DNA from: Liopterus haemorrhoidalis | Lineage: Eukaryota; Arthropoda; Insecta; Coleoptera; Dytiscidae | Assembly (NCBI GenBank): GCA_963971575.1 | Contig: OZ020618.1 | Coordinates: forward strand, 46,452,509-46,516,508 | DNA length: 64,000 nt | Reading direction: 5' to 3' | Shown here: positions 44,107 through 54,604 of the stretch, in pieces | How the letters are laid out: every line of letters begins with the position of its first letter | Position numbering within the stretch: position 1 is the first letter of the stretch | The notes under the pieces: generated by a model | Told to the model about the DNA's origin: nothing | Databases searched by the model: none | The model's input: the letters and a program-made list of their open reading frames with translations, nothing else | Position numbers and translations under genes: made by a program

Positions 44107-45802
44107 CCCAGCAAACATTTTTATCCGGACCAGTACTGGTAAAGCACATACTCGCCGGCATTGAAAGTAATGGGCCAGTGCTGGCATTTCGTACTGGGCC
44201 AGTACCCCGGTGTCCCGTGGCCCTTAGCTGGTCCATTGATGTATCAGTTGCTGGCCCAGCAACGGTAAAGTGCATTGAAAGTAATGGGCCAGTGCTGGCA
44301 TTTCGCACTGGGCCAGTGCTGGCATTTCGCATTGGTCCAGTGCTGGCATTTTGCACTGGGCCAGTACCCCGGTGTCCCCGTGGCCGTTAGCTGGCCCAGC
44401 AACGGTAAAGTGCAAAATAATCGCATTAGTTGCAAGATTTATTTCTGACAGACTAGTGCTTATATTATACCCACTCTCTAGTGTTTCAAATGTAATATAT
44501 GTGTACTTACCCAGTATTAAAATAAATTAATGGTTAGGTGCAAAATAAATACTCATTTGGCCATTTTCACCATCGTTGAATAAATTTATTTAACAAGTAA
44601 AGTTGACAATATCGCATCGGTTTTAAACTATTAATGAAGAAATTAACATTGCTGTCAATAGAATGATGCGATATTGTTAACTTAAGTTGTTAAATAAATT
44701 TATTCAACGATGGTAAAACTAGCCGATTGTAAATTGAATTAACAGTTATAATTTATTGATTTATTTATAAATATTAAATAAATATAATTTCAGGAATAAC
44801 AGGAATTAGTTTCTTTAATTTATTAATTTAATGAAGAATTTTAAGAAAATGGTTTTCTGCCATTTCGGTCAAACCAATTTCATCCTAAAGATAAGGGGTG
44901 ACTAATAATTTTCGCCAATATTCGTCTTGTATTATCTACCACATCTTTTCCCCCTGACTTGAAGAGTGCCAACCTAAAGAAATCATACTTGTTAAAATAA
45001 ATTCAATAAACAAATTTTATAAGCATTAATGCTATAAGCTGTTCACTTTTGTAAGAACAAACTAGATCTGGTTATTTTGGTGATTTTTATAGTGTATTAC
45101 TGACTTTTAGAAACTTGGTTATATTGTAAAAAAAGCTTTACAGTTTTGGATTAAGTTTGTATTATTTTAGGTTAGTATTATATTTACAAAATATTTAAGA
45201 TGTCACTATTCAAAATGAAATATGACAAATTATATTTTTTAAATGACATATTTATAATCTTGTATCAGATTTATTAATAATTGAAAATTTTATTACATGA
45301 AAAAACTATGATTGAACTAAACTAAAAATTAAACAATTTAATATGAAATAGTTTGTGTAAACTACGTCCTTAAATCTAACAAAACACACACAAATCACAA
45401 TAAAAAACTGTATAATGGTCACAATCAATAACTATTCAAATACACATCTTTAAAAACTATTCACCAACACGTCCGAACTTATACTAACAGAATATCACTT
45501 GTACCGACCCTCGAAGGCCACGCCATTAGGGTGTTTTATGACTAAGAACGGTCAGACTTTTCAAATTATTACATTAAAAAAAAGTTATAAACATAAGCAC
45601 TGGCCCGCTAGAAATAACCTTGGATTAATACAAATAAGGAATGCTTATAAAATGCTGGTAAAGTACTTCGTATAGGCAGAGTGCGAAATACAAATGTGAA
45701 GTACATTATTAATACTGGCGTTGCACTTACTTCTGGTGCCAGCAATGTACCAGCGTAAAAGCAGTTTGCCGGCGTTCGGCCGTTAGTTCAATGTTTGCTG
45801 GG
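44107..45802. mobile_element. CCCAGC-family long copy D, complete, 2-bp TSD
   Basis: The ends are CCCAGCAAACATT and AATGTTTGCTGGG. AA is duplicated on both sides (44105-44106 and 45803-45804). The target is the PLE terminal repeat, whose intact copy at 47161-47200 shows the empty site, so ends and duplication are certain. Left part: tandem 24-bp GGCCAGTGCTGG units (44170-44365). Middle: AT-rich with a fragment starting GCTGTTCACTTTTGTAAG (45041) shared with the TIR element at 21325. Right end: the same subterminal block as copies A and C. The 1696 bp encode nothing recognisable. Confidence 0.93.
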
Positions 45803-45856
45803 AAGCATATTAAAAAATATAAAAAGTAGTAAAAAATAAAGTAAAAAATAAAAAAA

Positions 45857-46822
45857 ATTAACACCAAGCTTGGTGTTAATCCCGGCTTCTACTTCCGGTA
45901 TGTGGACGATCTCATACTAACATTTCCTGAGAATATGATCGATGAATTGTTAAGTACTTTTAACAGTTTTCATCCCAAGCTTAAGTTTACGTATGAATTG
46001 GAAAACAATAATGAAATATCATTCTTGGACGTCAAGATCATCCGTGAGCAGAATGGACCGAACATCATCACTAACTGGTATCAAAAAGAAACTCACAGTT
46101 TCAGATACATAAACTTCCATTCTAATCACCCGATGAGCCAAAAAATTAATGTGATGAATAATGTTATTGATCATGCTATCAAGTTAGCCAATCCTGAGTT
46201 CAGACCGGAAAATTTACGCAAAGTAAAAGAAGCCTTTGTCCGCAATGACTTCCCTGTTAGTTTGATCAATAAATGCATTAAGAATCGCGTTAATTTTATT
46301 TACAATGGCCCTCAACGACCTAAGAAAAACGAAAGTTTACATTATATTTCCATTCCATACGTAAATAAGTCGTCAATTGGCTATAAGAAAATATTTGTCA
46401 AGTATAATGTTAATGTTGCTTATACCACTTGCAACAATAACAGGCAAAATTACAGCCAACTTAAGTCAAGGGTCGAAAAAACGTCGAAAGCCAATGTTGT
46501 TTATTCGATTCCATGTACTGATTGTAGCAAAATTTATGTTGGCACTACCAGTCAGGCGCTTAAATGTAGGCTCACGCAGCATAAAAGCGACACCAGATTG
46601 AAACCTCTTAGCACTGGGTTAGCTATACACGCCAACGAAAACAACCATAAGTTTGACTATAGTCAAGTACAGATTTTGGATATTGAAAAACACAACGGAA
46701 AAAGGCTTGTCTCGGAAATGTTACACATCCAAAGTACGTTCCAAAAAAACGTAAACAAACGCAGTGATACACAGACACTCAGTGCATCTTATACGTCATT
46801 AACTGATTATTTTAAAAACTAA
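45857..46822 (+). pseudogene. Penelope-like element ORF, C-terminal half: RT motif and GIY-YIG endonuclease
   Basis: The frame enters at about 45857 and reads FYFRYVDDLILTF. YVDD is the catalytic motif of the PLE reverse transcriptase; everything upstream of it is missing. It then stays open for 306 codons from the YVDD Val (45902) to TAA at 46820. The C-terminal third is a GIY-YIG endonuclease: VVYSI and IYVGTT form the signature (residues about 199-216), with Arg223 and Glu272 as likely catalytic residues. A CxxC pair (Cys205, Cys208) and HANENNH match PLE-specific zinc-binding positions. This nuclease normally nicks the target to prime reverse transcription. The nuclease part looks intact, but there is no start codon and no N-terminal RT, so the copy cannot move by itself. 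No GTG start is implied at 45902. Confidence 0.9.
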
Positions 46823-47149
46823 ATCGTTGCATATGCGCATGGTCTATCTTTTTAATAAAAATTTCAAATTCTTTATATTTTTTCTCTACCGTAATTCACG
46901 GACTCATTCTGTTCTAACTGGTGTAAACTATTCACACACCTCCTCAGGTAAGCTGTCTTGATTTCTTTTTTAGTGCATTTTACATTTGAGTACACTTGTA
47001 TTTGCTACGCCGTGGTTTATTTATTTATTTATTTACTTATTTATTTAATTATTCACTTATTTTATACGTTTTCCTGATTTTTTTATATTTTTGACATTAT
47101 TTCTGTTTTTATTTATTTATTCTCATCATTTTTATTTTTACATGATTTG

Positions 47150-47312
47150 TTTTTTATATATTTTTTAATATGCTTATGTATTCCATTTTATTGTAGACTG
47201 ATGATGACCACATTTTCGTGGCCGAAACGTCTCCATTTTATTAATTCATAATATATATTTTATAATTTGACGATCAACAAAGAAGTTTTATTTATACATA
47301 CTCACGTCAAGA
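47150..47312 (+). mobile_element. terminal repeat of the Penelope-like element (3' part)
   Basis: The repeat follows the ORF and a T-rich 3' UTR. It contains the hammerhead-like motif and ends GACGATCAACAAAGAAG, TTTTATTT. Its inverse lies upstream of the ORF (43981-44106). An AT microsatellite lies close beyond this end and also borders the inverted copy. Confidence 0.85.
47198..47228 (+). ncRNA. hammerhead-like ribozyme core motif
   Basis: CTGATGA (47198-47204) and GAAAC (47224-47228) enclose a stem CCAC/GTGG with an ATTTTC loop, the order of the hammerhead core and stem II. It lies in a PLE terminal repeat, where such ribozymes are established. Stem III and the cleavage triplet were not located by eye. 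Confidence 0.5.
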
Positions 47313-47316
47313 TCCA

Positions 47317-47320
<4 letters not shown>

Positions 47321-47394
<74 letters not shown>
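47321..47394. repeat. AT dinucleotide microsatellite
   Basis: About 37 uninterrupted AT units run here, followed by GTAT repeats to 47411. It probably was or became the target/tail of the PLE. Confidence 0.95.
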
Positions 47395-47406
<12 letters not shown>

Positions 47407-47411
47407 GTATG

Positions 47412-48974
47412 CAGGTGCAGACGTTCTTTAGTTTTGAGGTAACTACTTACATACAAACGAACTAATTTATATATTAGTATAGATGTAGATATCTTATGTT
47501 TGAAATAAATAATCTAAATAAGAGAAACAATTATAAAAATGTAATAAATTTATAACAATAATGAAAAATAAATTATGATAAACTGTGTCCAATCTGCGTA
47601 AACGTGCGTAAACCGAATGAATTACATTATTATTACCCTTGATTTATGTAATACAATTATTGTAATTCATAAAAAACGTATGTGATTCATGGTCGAGTAA
47701 ATAATTTACATGATAAATTAATATCATTTTACAGAGTGTAGTATAAAAATATGATTGGCATATGAATAAGTGCATACAGCTGTCATTCAAACATCACGCC
47801 AGAATGGAAGTTTTGATTTATTTAACGCCCCAGAGAGTTCACGCGAATGTTTTTGAAAGAGGGAACAGGCGAATATTGCGAGGAACAGCCGGGACACAGG
47901 CCCGGATTATACATACATTTTAAAAAGAATCAATCTAAGGATTATTTCTAATGGGTGTATAAAAAGAGTAATAAGATTGATTTCGTTTCTCCGAAACTGG
48001 CAATAATGTAGGGACGAATCTAGACTAGTACAGACGTGCATTCGTCCCATATTTTTAGTACTAATTTCAGCGTTAATACTTGTGGTTCTGCAATAAGTTA
48101 TGCTAGGGTATATTTTATTTGTTCGTGACAAAAATGGAGCTCAATTATGTTAAAAAAAGACAAATCAAGTGATAACTGTTGATGAATTTCGAATCTTTGA
48201 CTATGACCCTGAAACAAAGCGCAAGAGTGAATAAGTCACGATTTCAAGTCGTCACAAATAGGCAAAGAGGAGTAAACTCAAATACATGCTCATTTATTTT
48301 TTCTACAGTTGAGGAATTCTGCATAATTAATTTATACAGAGCGATCATTAATTCCTGGGCGTTACATAATGGTAAACAATGGGTTTTGAAATATCAAAAC
48401 TGTATTCTAATTCACAGCTGAAAATACCAATTTAACAAAAAACCAATCAAATTAATTCCTTGGCCCGAACTCACCCGAGGAAAAACGAAAATCTGTTACT
48501 AATTTAATATTTGTTATCAACTCATTGGCGTGTAAAAACAGTGTTCATTTAATAATCAATTCGTATAAAGTAATAAAAATAGAATGTACGCCTATGTGCA
48601 CATGTCCTTGTAAATAAGTTTGATAGCTAAATGTTTCTGTCAAGTATTACATAACGTTCAGGAAAGAATGATAGCACTGTACCTTTAGGATATAGACTCT
48701 TAATCAAAATTTCTGCTGAGAAGTCCTTGATAGGATTTTACTCTTGATGGTAAAATTTATAATGTCCCAGCAGAAATTCAACTGAGGATGGAATGGTAGA
48801 AATTTCTTAATTTTAAGTGAGGACAGGGGGGTAGAAATTCATGTTAGTTATGCGTTTCCGGCCTGAGATTGCTGACTATTGGATGCATCATGACAAGGTT
48901 TCTTGTGATACGCACTCCCTGTAACCAATTGTTATTCAAAAATTGAGTTTCTGTGGTTTTGTAATTCTCTTACA
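47412..48974. other. unassigned AT-rich sequence
   Basis: No gene or element boundary recognised. Small ORFs at 47907-48421 show no motif. Confidence 0.35.
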
Positions 48975-49190
48975 CCTCCAATCTGAGTCCAAGTGACTAC
49001 TTATATTCGAGAAATAAAATCCACCTCAAAGACCATCATCTTGATACTGTGGATAACATCCACATTTGTAACCGACCATCTAAATACAGTTTTAGTTCCG
49101 AAGTTGCAGTACTGCTTCCAGAAGTGGGAAAAAGCAACTACTTTGAGGGGAACAATGTCTTTTTGTAATTCTCAATTCTGGTCTGTTCTC
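48975..49190 (+). pseudogene. mariner transposase C-terminal fragment
   Basis: Plus-strand frames read NLSPSDYLYSRNKIHLKDHH, LDTVDNIHI, then VTDHLNTVLVPKLQYCFQKW and YFEGNNVF. This follows the usual C-terminus after the third catalytic Asp (SPSDY.LF..LK.HLKG, CFQKWE, YFEGD). No TIR was found. Confidence 0.6.
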
Positions 49191-49766
49191 TGTCTTCGAG
49201 ACCTCTGGTTCTCATGACTCCTTTCACTTCATTTCTTATGGATCTTCATTCCTTCCTACTTCCTACGGGATTCCACTTTTGATACTGTCTATTTTTTTTT
49301 CTGTTTTGGCATTTTTCTTATAAAAAATCCTAAATATATAAACATTTCAGTATCTTTTATTTCTAGATTTTTTTCAATCTCGAGGTGTTTCTTCTGCAAT
49401 TGTATTTAATAATGTTTTCTAGCTTTTTAGGCTTTAGAATAATGCTCTTTTAGGCTAGGAGCGCATGGACATAAATCATTTAGCCGATACAACTATCGGA
49501 TAGTAATGACTACGGTTCTATATGTAAATGCGCACATGAGCGATCTGAAAATCGGCCAGATACAATTTTCTAATCCGATCGTGGTAGGCCAAGGGCGTTA
49601 TAACTGTTTTTTTGTGTGAACGAGCGAGCATTTTCGATTATCAGTCGGCCGAAAGAACGACGTTTTGATAAGTTATATGAAGTGAAATCAGTGCAAGTAT
49701 CATATCAAACCTGTTGATAGACATTCTGGAGTAATTCAACATCTTATTGTGATGTTAAATCTTTTA

Positions 49767-49903
49767 GGGCCCGTTTCTGAAAGCTTAGCCGAGTTTAATC
49801 TTTTGGTTAAACTCGCTTACAATATAACAATCCCATAAGTAAATATAGCAACAATTTTCTAACTATTTGGTTATAGTTAACGAAGCTTTCAGGAACTGGC
49901 CCC
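49767..49903. mobile_element. small MITE with imperfect TIRs
   Basis: GGGCCCGTTTCTGAAAGCTT at the left is inversely matched by AAGCTTTCAGGAACTGGCCC at the right. The 137 bp are non-coding. The ends resemble Harbinger-type MITEs, but the flanks (TTA and TAG) do not give a clear duplication. Confidence 0.65.
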
Positions 49904-50805
49904 TAGTCTAGCACATATATTTGGATGCATCCAGTATATCCTTCAGCTTTTGGCAGAATGTAATATACCGATTAATTTATCGTACATGCTCGGTTAACTT
50001 TTAGTTTTTACTTAAAACTAGTTTTAATGATCGGTAAATCCCAAGAGTCTTGCTGAAAATAGAAGACATTTTTGAAAATTGACAACAAAGTGAAAACGAC
50101 ATTAGAAAAATGGCTAAACTCACAAGTGGCTGGTTTTTACGACAAAGATATCCAAAAATTTGACACAATTAAAACATATGGTATGACAAGTGTCATACAA
50201 GAAAAATAAATTATTTGCTTTAACAATAAACTACGTTTTCATTAAAATATAATGGGTCTCACGTTGTTAATCACTAATCGTTCTTTACTTTCTACCGTCC
50301 TCATAACAGTAAGATAATAGAAATATTGGGAAGACGTATTAATACCACATTTAATCGCAAAGAGCGCGTCGGATTTCTAAAACAAAATCCTTCTTTACAA
50401 TAACACTACCTGGGTAACTCTCGCTTCATCTAATGTATCATTTTCATTCCGGTGTTGGAAGCGTGGAACAAGAAATTCAACCAATAGGATCGCTCAATTT
50501 TGAAAAAAACCGTACCATGGTGTCGTTGGCGCGGTGTTACAAGCGCGGTGTCGCAAGAAATTTCAACTCTAGCGCTGGCCGCACCATCGAAACCATAGAA
50601 ACAGATATATTTTTTCGGAATGGTGAGATCTTTAGCGAGACACTTATGCCTCATTTTCATGGTAGTGTCAAAGGCGTGACAGGGGTGAGAGGCGTGGTGT
50701 TATATTTACCAGTTCGAATTTCATGGTGGGGTTGGAGGCGTTATAAATTTAACCTAAAATTTTATACAAGTGTTTGGAGTAAACGGTTATTCAATTTCAT
50801 TAAAT

Positions 50806-51022
50806 ATGTCGTCAAATCGAAGAAGACGTCTAGGTCTTTTTTATGCATATTTAGACTTATTGCGATATGAAGAAAAGAGATGGTGGGTACGTCCCATATA
50901 TACATAAAAACAGAAGGCAACAGGGAGATTATTTTAACTTGTTGCAAGAAATGAGACACAAAGTGCACAGACAGTTACTTCAATTACAAGAAAAGAATTT
51001 AATACACAATCTTTTTTACTAA
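50806..51022 (+). pseudogene. Harbinger transposase N-terminal exon remnant (inner copy)
   Basis: From the Met at 50806 the frame reads MSSNRRRRLGLFYAYLDLLR, then EEKRWWVRPIYT and a stop. One frame over it resumes as IHKNRRQQGDYFNLLQEMRH and ends at 51020-51022. RWWVRP...NR..G....LL.E is the typical start of Harbinger DDE nucleases. The span is one base more than a multiple of three. An extra TATA before CAT would explain the shift, and the outer copy shares it. No catalytic domain is present. Confidence 0.75.
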
Positions 51023-51237
51023 AATAAATTTGACATTACAGTTTAGAATGATGATTTTGTAAGCCCCTGCTTGGGGGTGTATTAATAGTATACCCACTGC
51101 ATGACATTTCTGCAGACCAGATATTTGAAACCGAATCCATAATAATAAACTTTATGACTGCCGACAACATTGTAAAAGTCGCTAATTCGCTACAACAATT
51201 TACGATTTTTTAATTTTTTTTTTATGAAATTAATATA

Positions 51238-51471
51238 CAGTCTGTTTCAAACGGTTAGGCGGAACTAAATGGGAATTTCGTTCTTTTAGGTTGTCACGAG
51301 AAGGGACCTTGCTTCGGTAATTTCATTTTTTACGTTGGAATGTCAAAATTTAAAATTCCAACAATGAAACCATGGAAACGAATGACTTTAAATTATTTTT
51401 TTACATATTTTATTAAAAAAATAAATAAATAAATGGGAAATTTGTATTAAGAAAGACACAAAAAGACTTTA
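51238..51471. mobile_element. half of a Tc1-like MITE
   Basis: It begins TA|CAGTCTGTTTCAAACGG and includes GGAACTAAATGGGAATTTCG. It is an inverse copy of the right half of the neighbouring MITE (about 51640-51867). Its own second half is absent; the next MITE starts directly at a TA. Confidence 0.7.
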
Positions 51472-51867
51472 CAGTCTGTTCCAAACGGTTAAGCGGAACT
51501 AGATTTTGCAATCTAGTTACTTTCATCGTTTAAATCGTGCCTTTCGGCCGTTTTGTTTAAGCTTTGTAAATCATACTTACAATAAACATTTTTGTTAAGG
51601 TTAATATCATTTTAAAATGTAATTTTCTTTATATTTTGATTTTTTGTGTCATTCTTAATACAAATTTAACATTTATTTATTTTTTTGTCATTAAAATATC
51701 TAAAAAATTTTGACATATGTCATTCGTTTCCATGGTTTCAGTGTTGGAATTTTAAAGTTTGACATCCCAACTTGAAAAATGAAATAACCCAAGCAAGGTC
51801 CCTTCTCGTGACAACCTAAAAGAACTAAATTCCCATTTAGTTCCGCTTAACCGTTTGGAACAGATTG
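51472..51867. mobile_element. complete Tc1-like MITE with TA duplication
   Basis: The ends are CAGTCTGTTCCAAACGGTTA and its inverse TAACCGTTTGGAACAGATTG, with TA at 51470-51471 and 51868-51869. The 396 bp are non-coding. The family also occurs at 21531-21922 and, as a fragment, at 3901-4050. Confidence 0.88.
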
Positions 51868-52289
51868 TAAGTGTCTCGCTAAAGATCTCACCATTCCGAA
51901 AAAATATATCTGTTTCTATGGTTTCGACGGTGCGGCCGGCGCTAGAGTTGAAATTTCTGAACTTGCGACACCGCGCTTGTAACACCGCGCCTACGATACC
52001 ATGGTACGGGTTTTTTCAAAATAAAGCGATTCTATTGGTTGAATTTTTTGTTCCACACTTCCAACACCCGCATGAAAATGAGGCATTATATTAATTTCCT
52101 AAAAAAAATTTAAAAAACGTAAATTGATGTGGCGAAATAGCGACTTATTCAATGCTGTCGGCAGTCATAATGTTTATCATTATGGATTCGGTTTCAAATA
52201 TCTGGTCTGCAGAAATATCATGGAGTGGGTATACTAATAATACACCCCCAAGCAGGGGCCAACAGAATCTTCATTCTAAACCGTGATGT

Positions 52290-52497
52290 CAAGTAAAAAA
52301 GATTGTGCATTAAATTCTTTTCTTGTAATTGAAGTAACTGTCTGTGGTTTTTGTGTCTCATTTTTTGCAACAAGTTAAAATAATTTCCCTGTTGCCTTCT
52401 GTTTCTATGTATATATGGGACGTACCCACCATCGCTTTTCTTCGTATCACAATAAGTCAAAATATGCATAAAAAGAGCTCCTTCGATTTGACGACAT
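52290..52497 (-). pseudogene. Harbinger transposase N-terminal exon remnant (outer copy)
   Basis: The minus-strand Met at 52497 opens MSSNRRSSFYAYFDLL followed by TGA. Then EEKRWWVRP-type and IHRNRRQQGNYFNLLQKMRH sequences appear in different frames, as in the inner copy. The terminal stop of the inner copy is also lost. It is inactive. Confidence 0.7.
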
Positions 52498-52689
52498 ATT
52501 TAATGAAATTGAATAACAGTTTACTTGAAACACTTGTATAAACTTTTAGGTTAGATACAAATGTTGTCAAAACCGAAAACGCGCCCTTATCACGCCTCCA
52601 ACCCCAACATGAAATTCGAACTTGTAAATATAACACCACGCCTCTCACCCCTGTCACGCTTTTGACACTACCATGAAAATGATGCATAA

Positions 52690-53669
52690 GTGTATGGTTT
52701 GTTTATGGAGAAAAAATTTATGTAACAATAGGCTAGTTTTCCTCTTCCTTTTTCTTACGTACTTTAAGTACCTTACGCATAATCTAATGACTATTTTGTG
52801 CAGATTAATTACTGTTTTGTACAATTTTATCTGATTGTTATCTAAACATTACATTTTACACAAGTTTTAAAAAAGCTAGTTTGTTTGTGCTCCGAGAAAC
52901 TAAACTAATCTCTATTATTTCCGCTGTTATATTTCTACCAAATCTACACATTTCCCTAGGTAATTTTGGGTTTTTCGTTCCGGCTATTTAAACCTATTGT
53001 ATTTATAGTCTTTATTTCGGGTCTTTAACTCATCATAATCGATCTGATATATGAGTGAGAAGGGAGGTGAAGTGAATCAACACCTTGACCTATCGTGGGA
53101 GGAAGTGACAGGTTAGCAATGTAAACAGCGAGTGTGACGATGAGGCGCGATGTCGTGACGGGACGGCCGCGGAACGGAAGTGTCGTCATTGTTAGCTCCG
53201 GATGTTCATGATCTTGGCCGATGATAAACGCAAACCTACATGCAGTACTTTTGTATAACCACCTCTATGCGTGTTTATGTCAACAGTCTTAATAAACAGT
53301 AGCGTATACTTTGGAAAAAAATAGAAAACTACCAAAGAATATAGTATTTAAAGAGCATAATAATAATGATTATAAGTTTATTGTAGACTATTTGTTGGGC
53401 TCTGGCAATTACATAAAAGTGTGACAGAAGACAGTTAATAAAATGAAAATAATTTTACACAGGGTTCAAAATCGGTTTCAAAAATAATAATGATGACAGA
53501 ATACAGTCGAAAGAAAAGCTTTCATTTTGATACCCTAAACAGATCAAATTTTACATAGTGTACAAAATGGAAAATGTGTTAATGAGAATAGAAGAACTTG
53601 ATCGACAATTTTCTAGAACAGTTAAGTAAGACCAGTTGACCGAAGATCTAATGAACATTAGTCTATAAC
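52690..53669. other. unassigned sequence with a GC-rich patch
   Basis: No ORF or element end recognised. The patch at 53130-53215 (GTCGTGACGGGACGGCCGCG) is the most GC-rich non-repeat stretch nearby. It could be host regulatory or exon sequence, but nothing supports a specific call. Confidence 0.3.
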
Positions 53670-54150
53670 AGGGATGGCCAAGGCGTCGACCGCGGTCGAC
53701 CGGTCAACCGCAAAGCTTCTGCAAGTCGCCCGGGAAACTGACTTGAACATTGAAAAATCACAGTGATAAATTCAGAGCGTACTTAGATAAAAAAATAATA
53801 ATAAAAAAGTAAAAATTCAAAATTATTCTTTGCAATTAGTAGATTTTTTAAAAATATTTTCAATAGCAACTTTTTTTTGCAGAAAACACAACTAAAAAGA
53901 ATTATTTCAGTTAACATTAATTACGATGTAAATTTAAAATCAATGGCTTCAAATGTGAGCTTCGGGAAATTAATAAACAGAGATAAATATCCAAATATTT
54001 GGAGACTTGTTGCATATCTCAATGCATTTTTTGGTGCAACATATTTATGCGAATTAGCATTGTCCTGCATGAATGCGCCAAAAAGTAAACAGATCACAAT
54101 TATCGGATCTACATTTGCAATCGTGTATAAGAATTAGTTTAAGTTCATAC
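53670..54150 (+). mobile_element. hAT remnant: terminal repeat and transposase C-terminus
   Basis: CAGGGATGGCCAAGGCGTCG at 53670 is a hAT-like end. It is followed by the perfect 16-bp palindrome GTCGACCGCGGTCGAC (53685-53700). The 87-codon frame at 53877-54137 contains KYPNIWRLVAYLNAFFGATY and CELALSCMNAPKSK. This is the hAT dimerisation region (usually FGSTYLCE.AFS.MN..KSK). The rest of the transposase and the other terminal repeat were not found. Confidence 0.65.
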
Positions 54151-54354
54151 AAGCCAAATTTTGACAAACTTGTCGAAACTATGCAATATCAAGTGTAATC
54201 AAATTAAACAAATTCCATTGTTTTTGTTTCTTTTTTTTTACTATATATATATATATATTAAATTAGCTCCTAATTTATTTTATTAATATTGTAAAACAAT
54301 GATTTTCTTTTTTTTTCATACATTTTCTTAATTTTTTTAAAATTCAGGGTAGTC

Positions 54355-54597
54355 ATTGGTCAAAATCTGATGAACGGTAGCGTGAGTTAAATTCAACTCT
54401 TCTCAGATCATTCTGTCTGTTAACCGACGATCTGAACGCACAAGATGACGGATTTTTGTTCATCGGTTCTTGAAAATGAAATGATTTCCGCTGCGTGATT
54501 CAATTCAATCAACTCTCTTCCTTCTGAAAATCCCTAAAACCACCAAAAAACCTGGGTCCTTGAGAAAATACTGTCTTCGTAGGCCATCGTACATATA
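54355..54597 (-). pseudogene. mariner transposase HTH fragment
   Basis: The sequence is closely similar to parts of the copies at 9240-9790 and 61370-61560, including GGTTCTTGAAAATGAAATGA and TCAACTCTCTTCCTTCTGAA. It covers the HTH and linker region only. It abuts the Tc1 remnant that follows. Confidence 0.7.
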
Positions 54598-54604
54598 AAA
54601 TTAA

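Larger units (their letters stand above)
50647..52085 (+). mobile_element. inner PIF/Harbinger element, nested in the outer one
   Basis: The ends are TGCCTCATTTTCATGG and GCATGAAAATGAGGCA, with TTA on each side (50644-50646 and 52086-52088). It has the same two halves as the outer element and faces the opposite way. Tc1-like MITE sequence (51238-51867) separates the halves. Without it the element is about 810 bp, which is non-autonomous. Confidence 0.9.
50434..52686 (-). mobile_element. outer PIF/Harbinger element, TAA target duplication
   Basis: The ends are TGTATCATTTTCAT at the left and ATGAAAATGATGCA at the right. TAA flanks both sides (50431-50433, 52687-52689), the 3-bp duplication typical of Harbinger. 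The element is in minus orientation: N-terminal coding exon at about 52290-52497, other terminal part at 50434-50643. A second member of the same family (50647-52085) is inserted in it. Confidence 0.88.

Noticed and set aside
41973..44435. Repetitive ORFs (LAFRTGPV, ALVQCEMP types) on both strands
   Set aside because: They follow the 24-bp tandem units of the CCCAGC elements. Open frames occur on both strands and vary with unit number, so they are not genes.
45902..45904. GTG start codon for the Penelope-like ORF
   Set aside because: The GTG is the Val codon of the catalytic YVDD motif. The frame continues upstream to about 45857, and the copy is 5' truncated.
53685..53700. Regulatory operator at a perfect 16-bp palindrome
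   Set aside because: It lies directly inside a hAT terminal repeat and is better explained as part of that transposon end.
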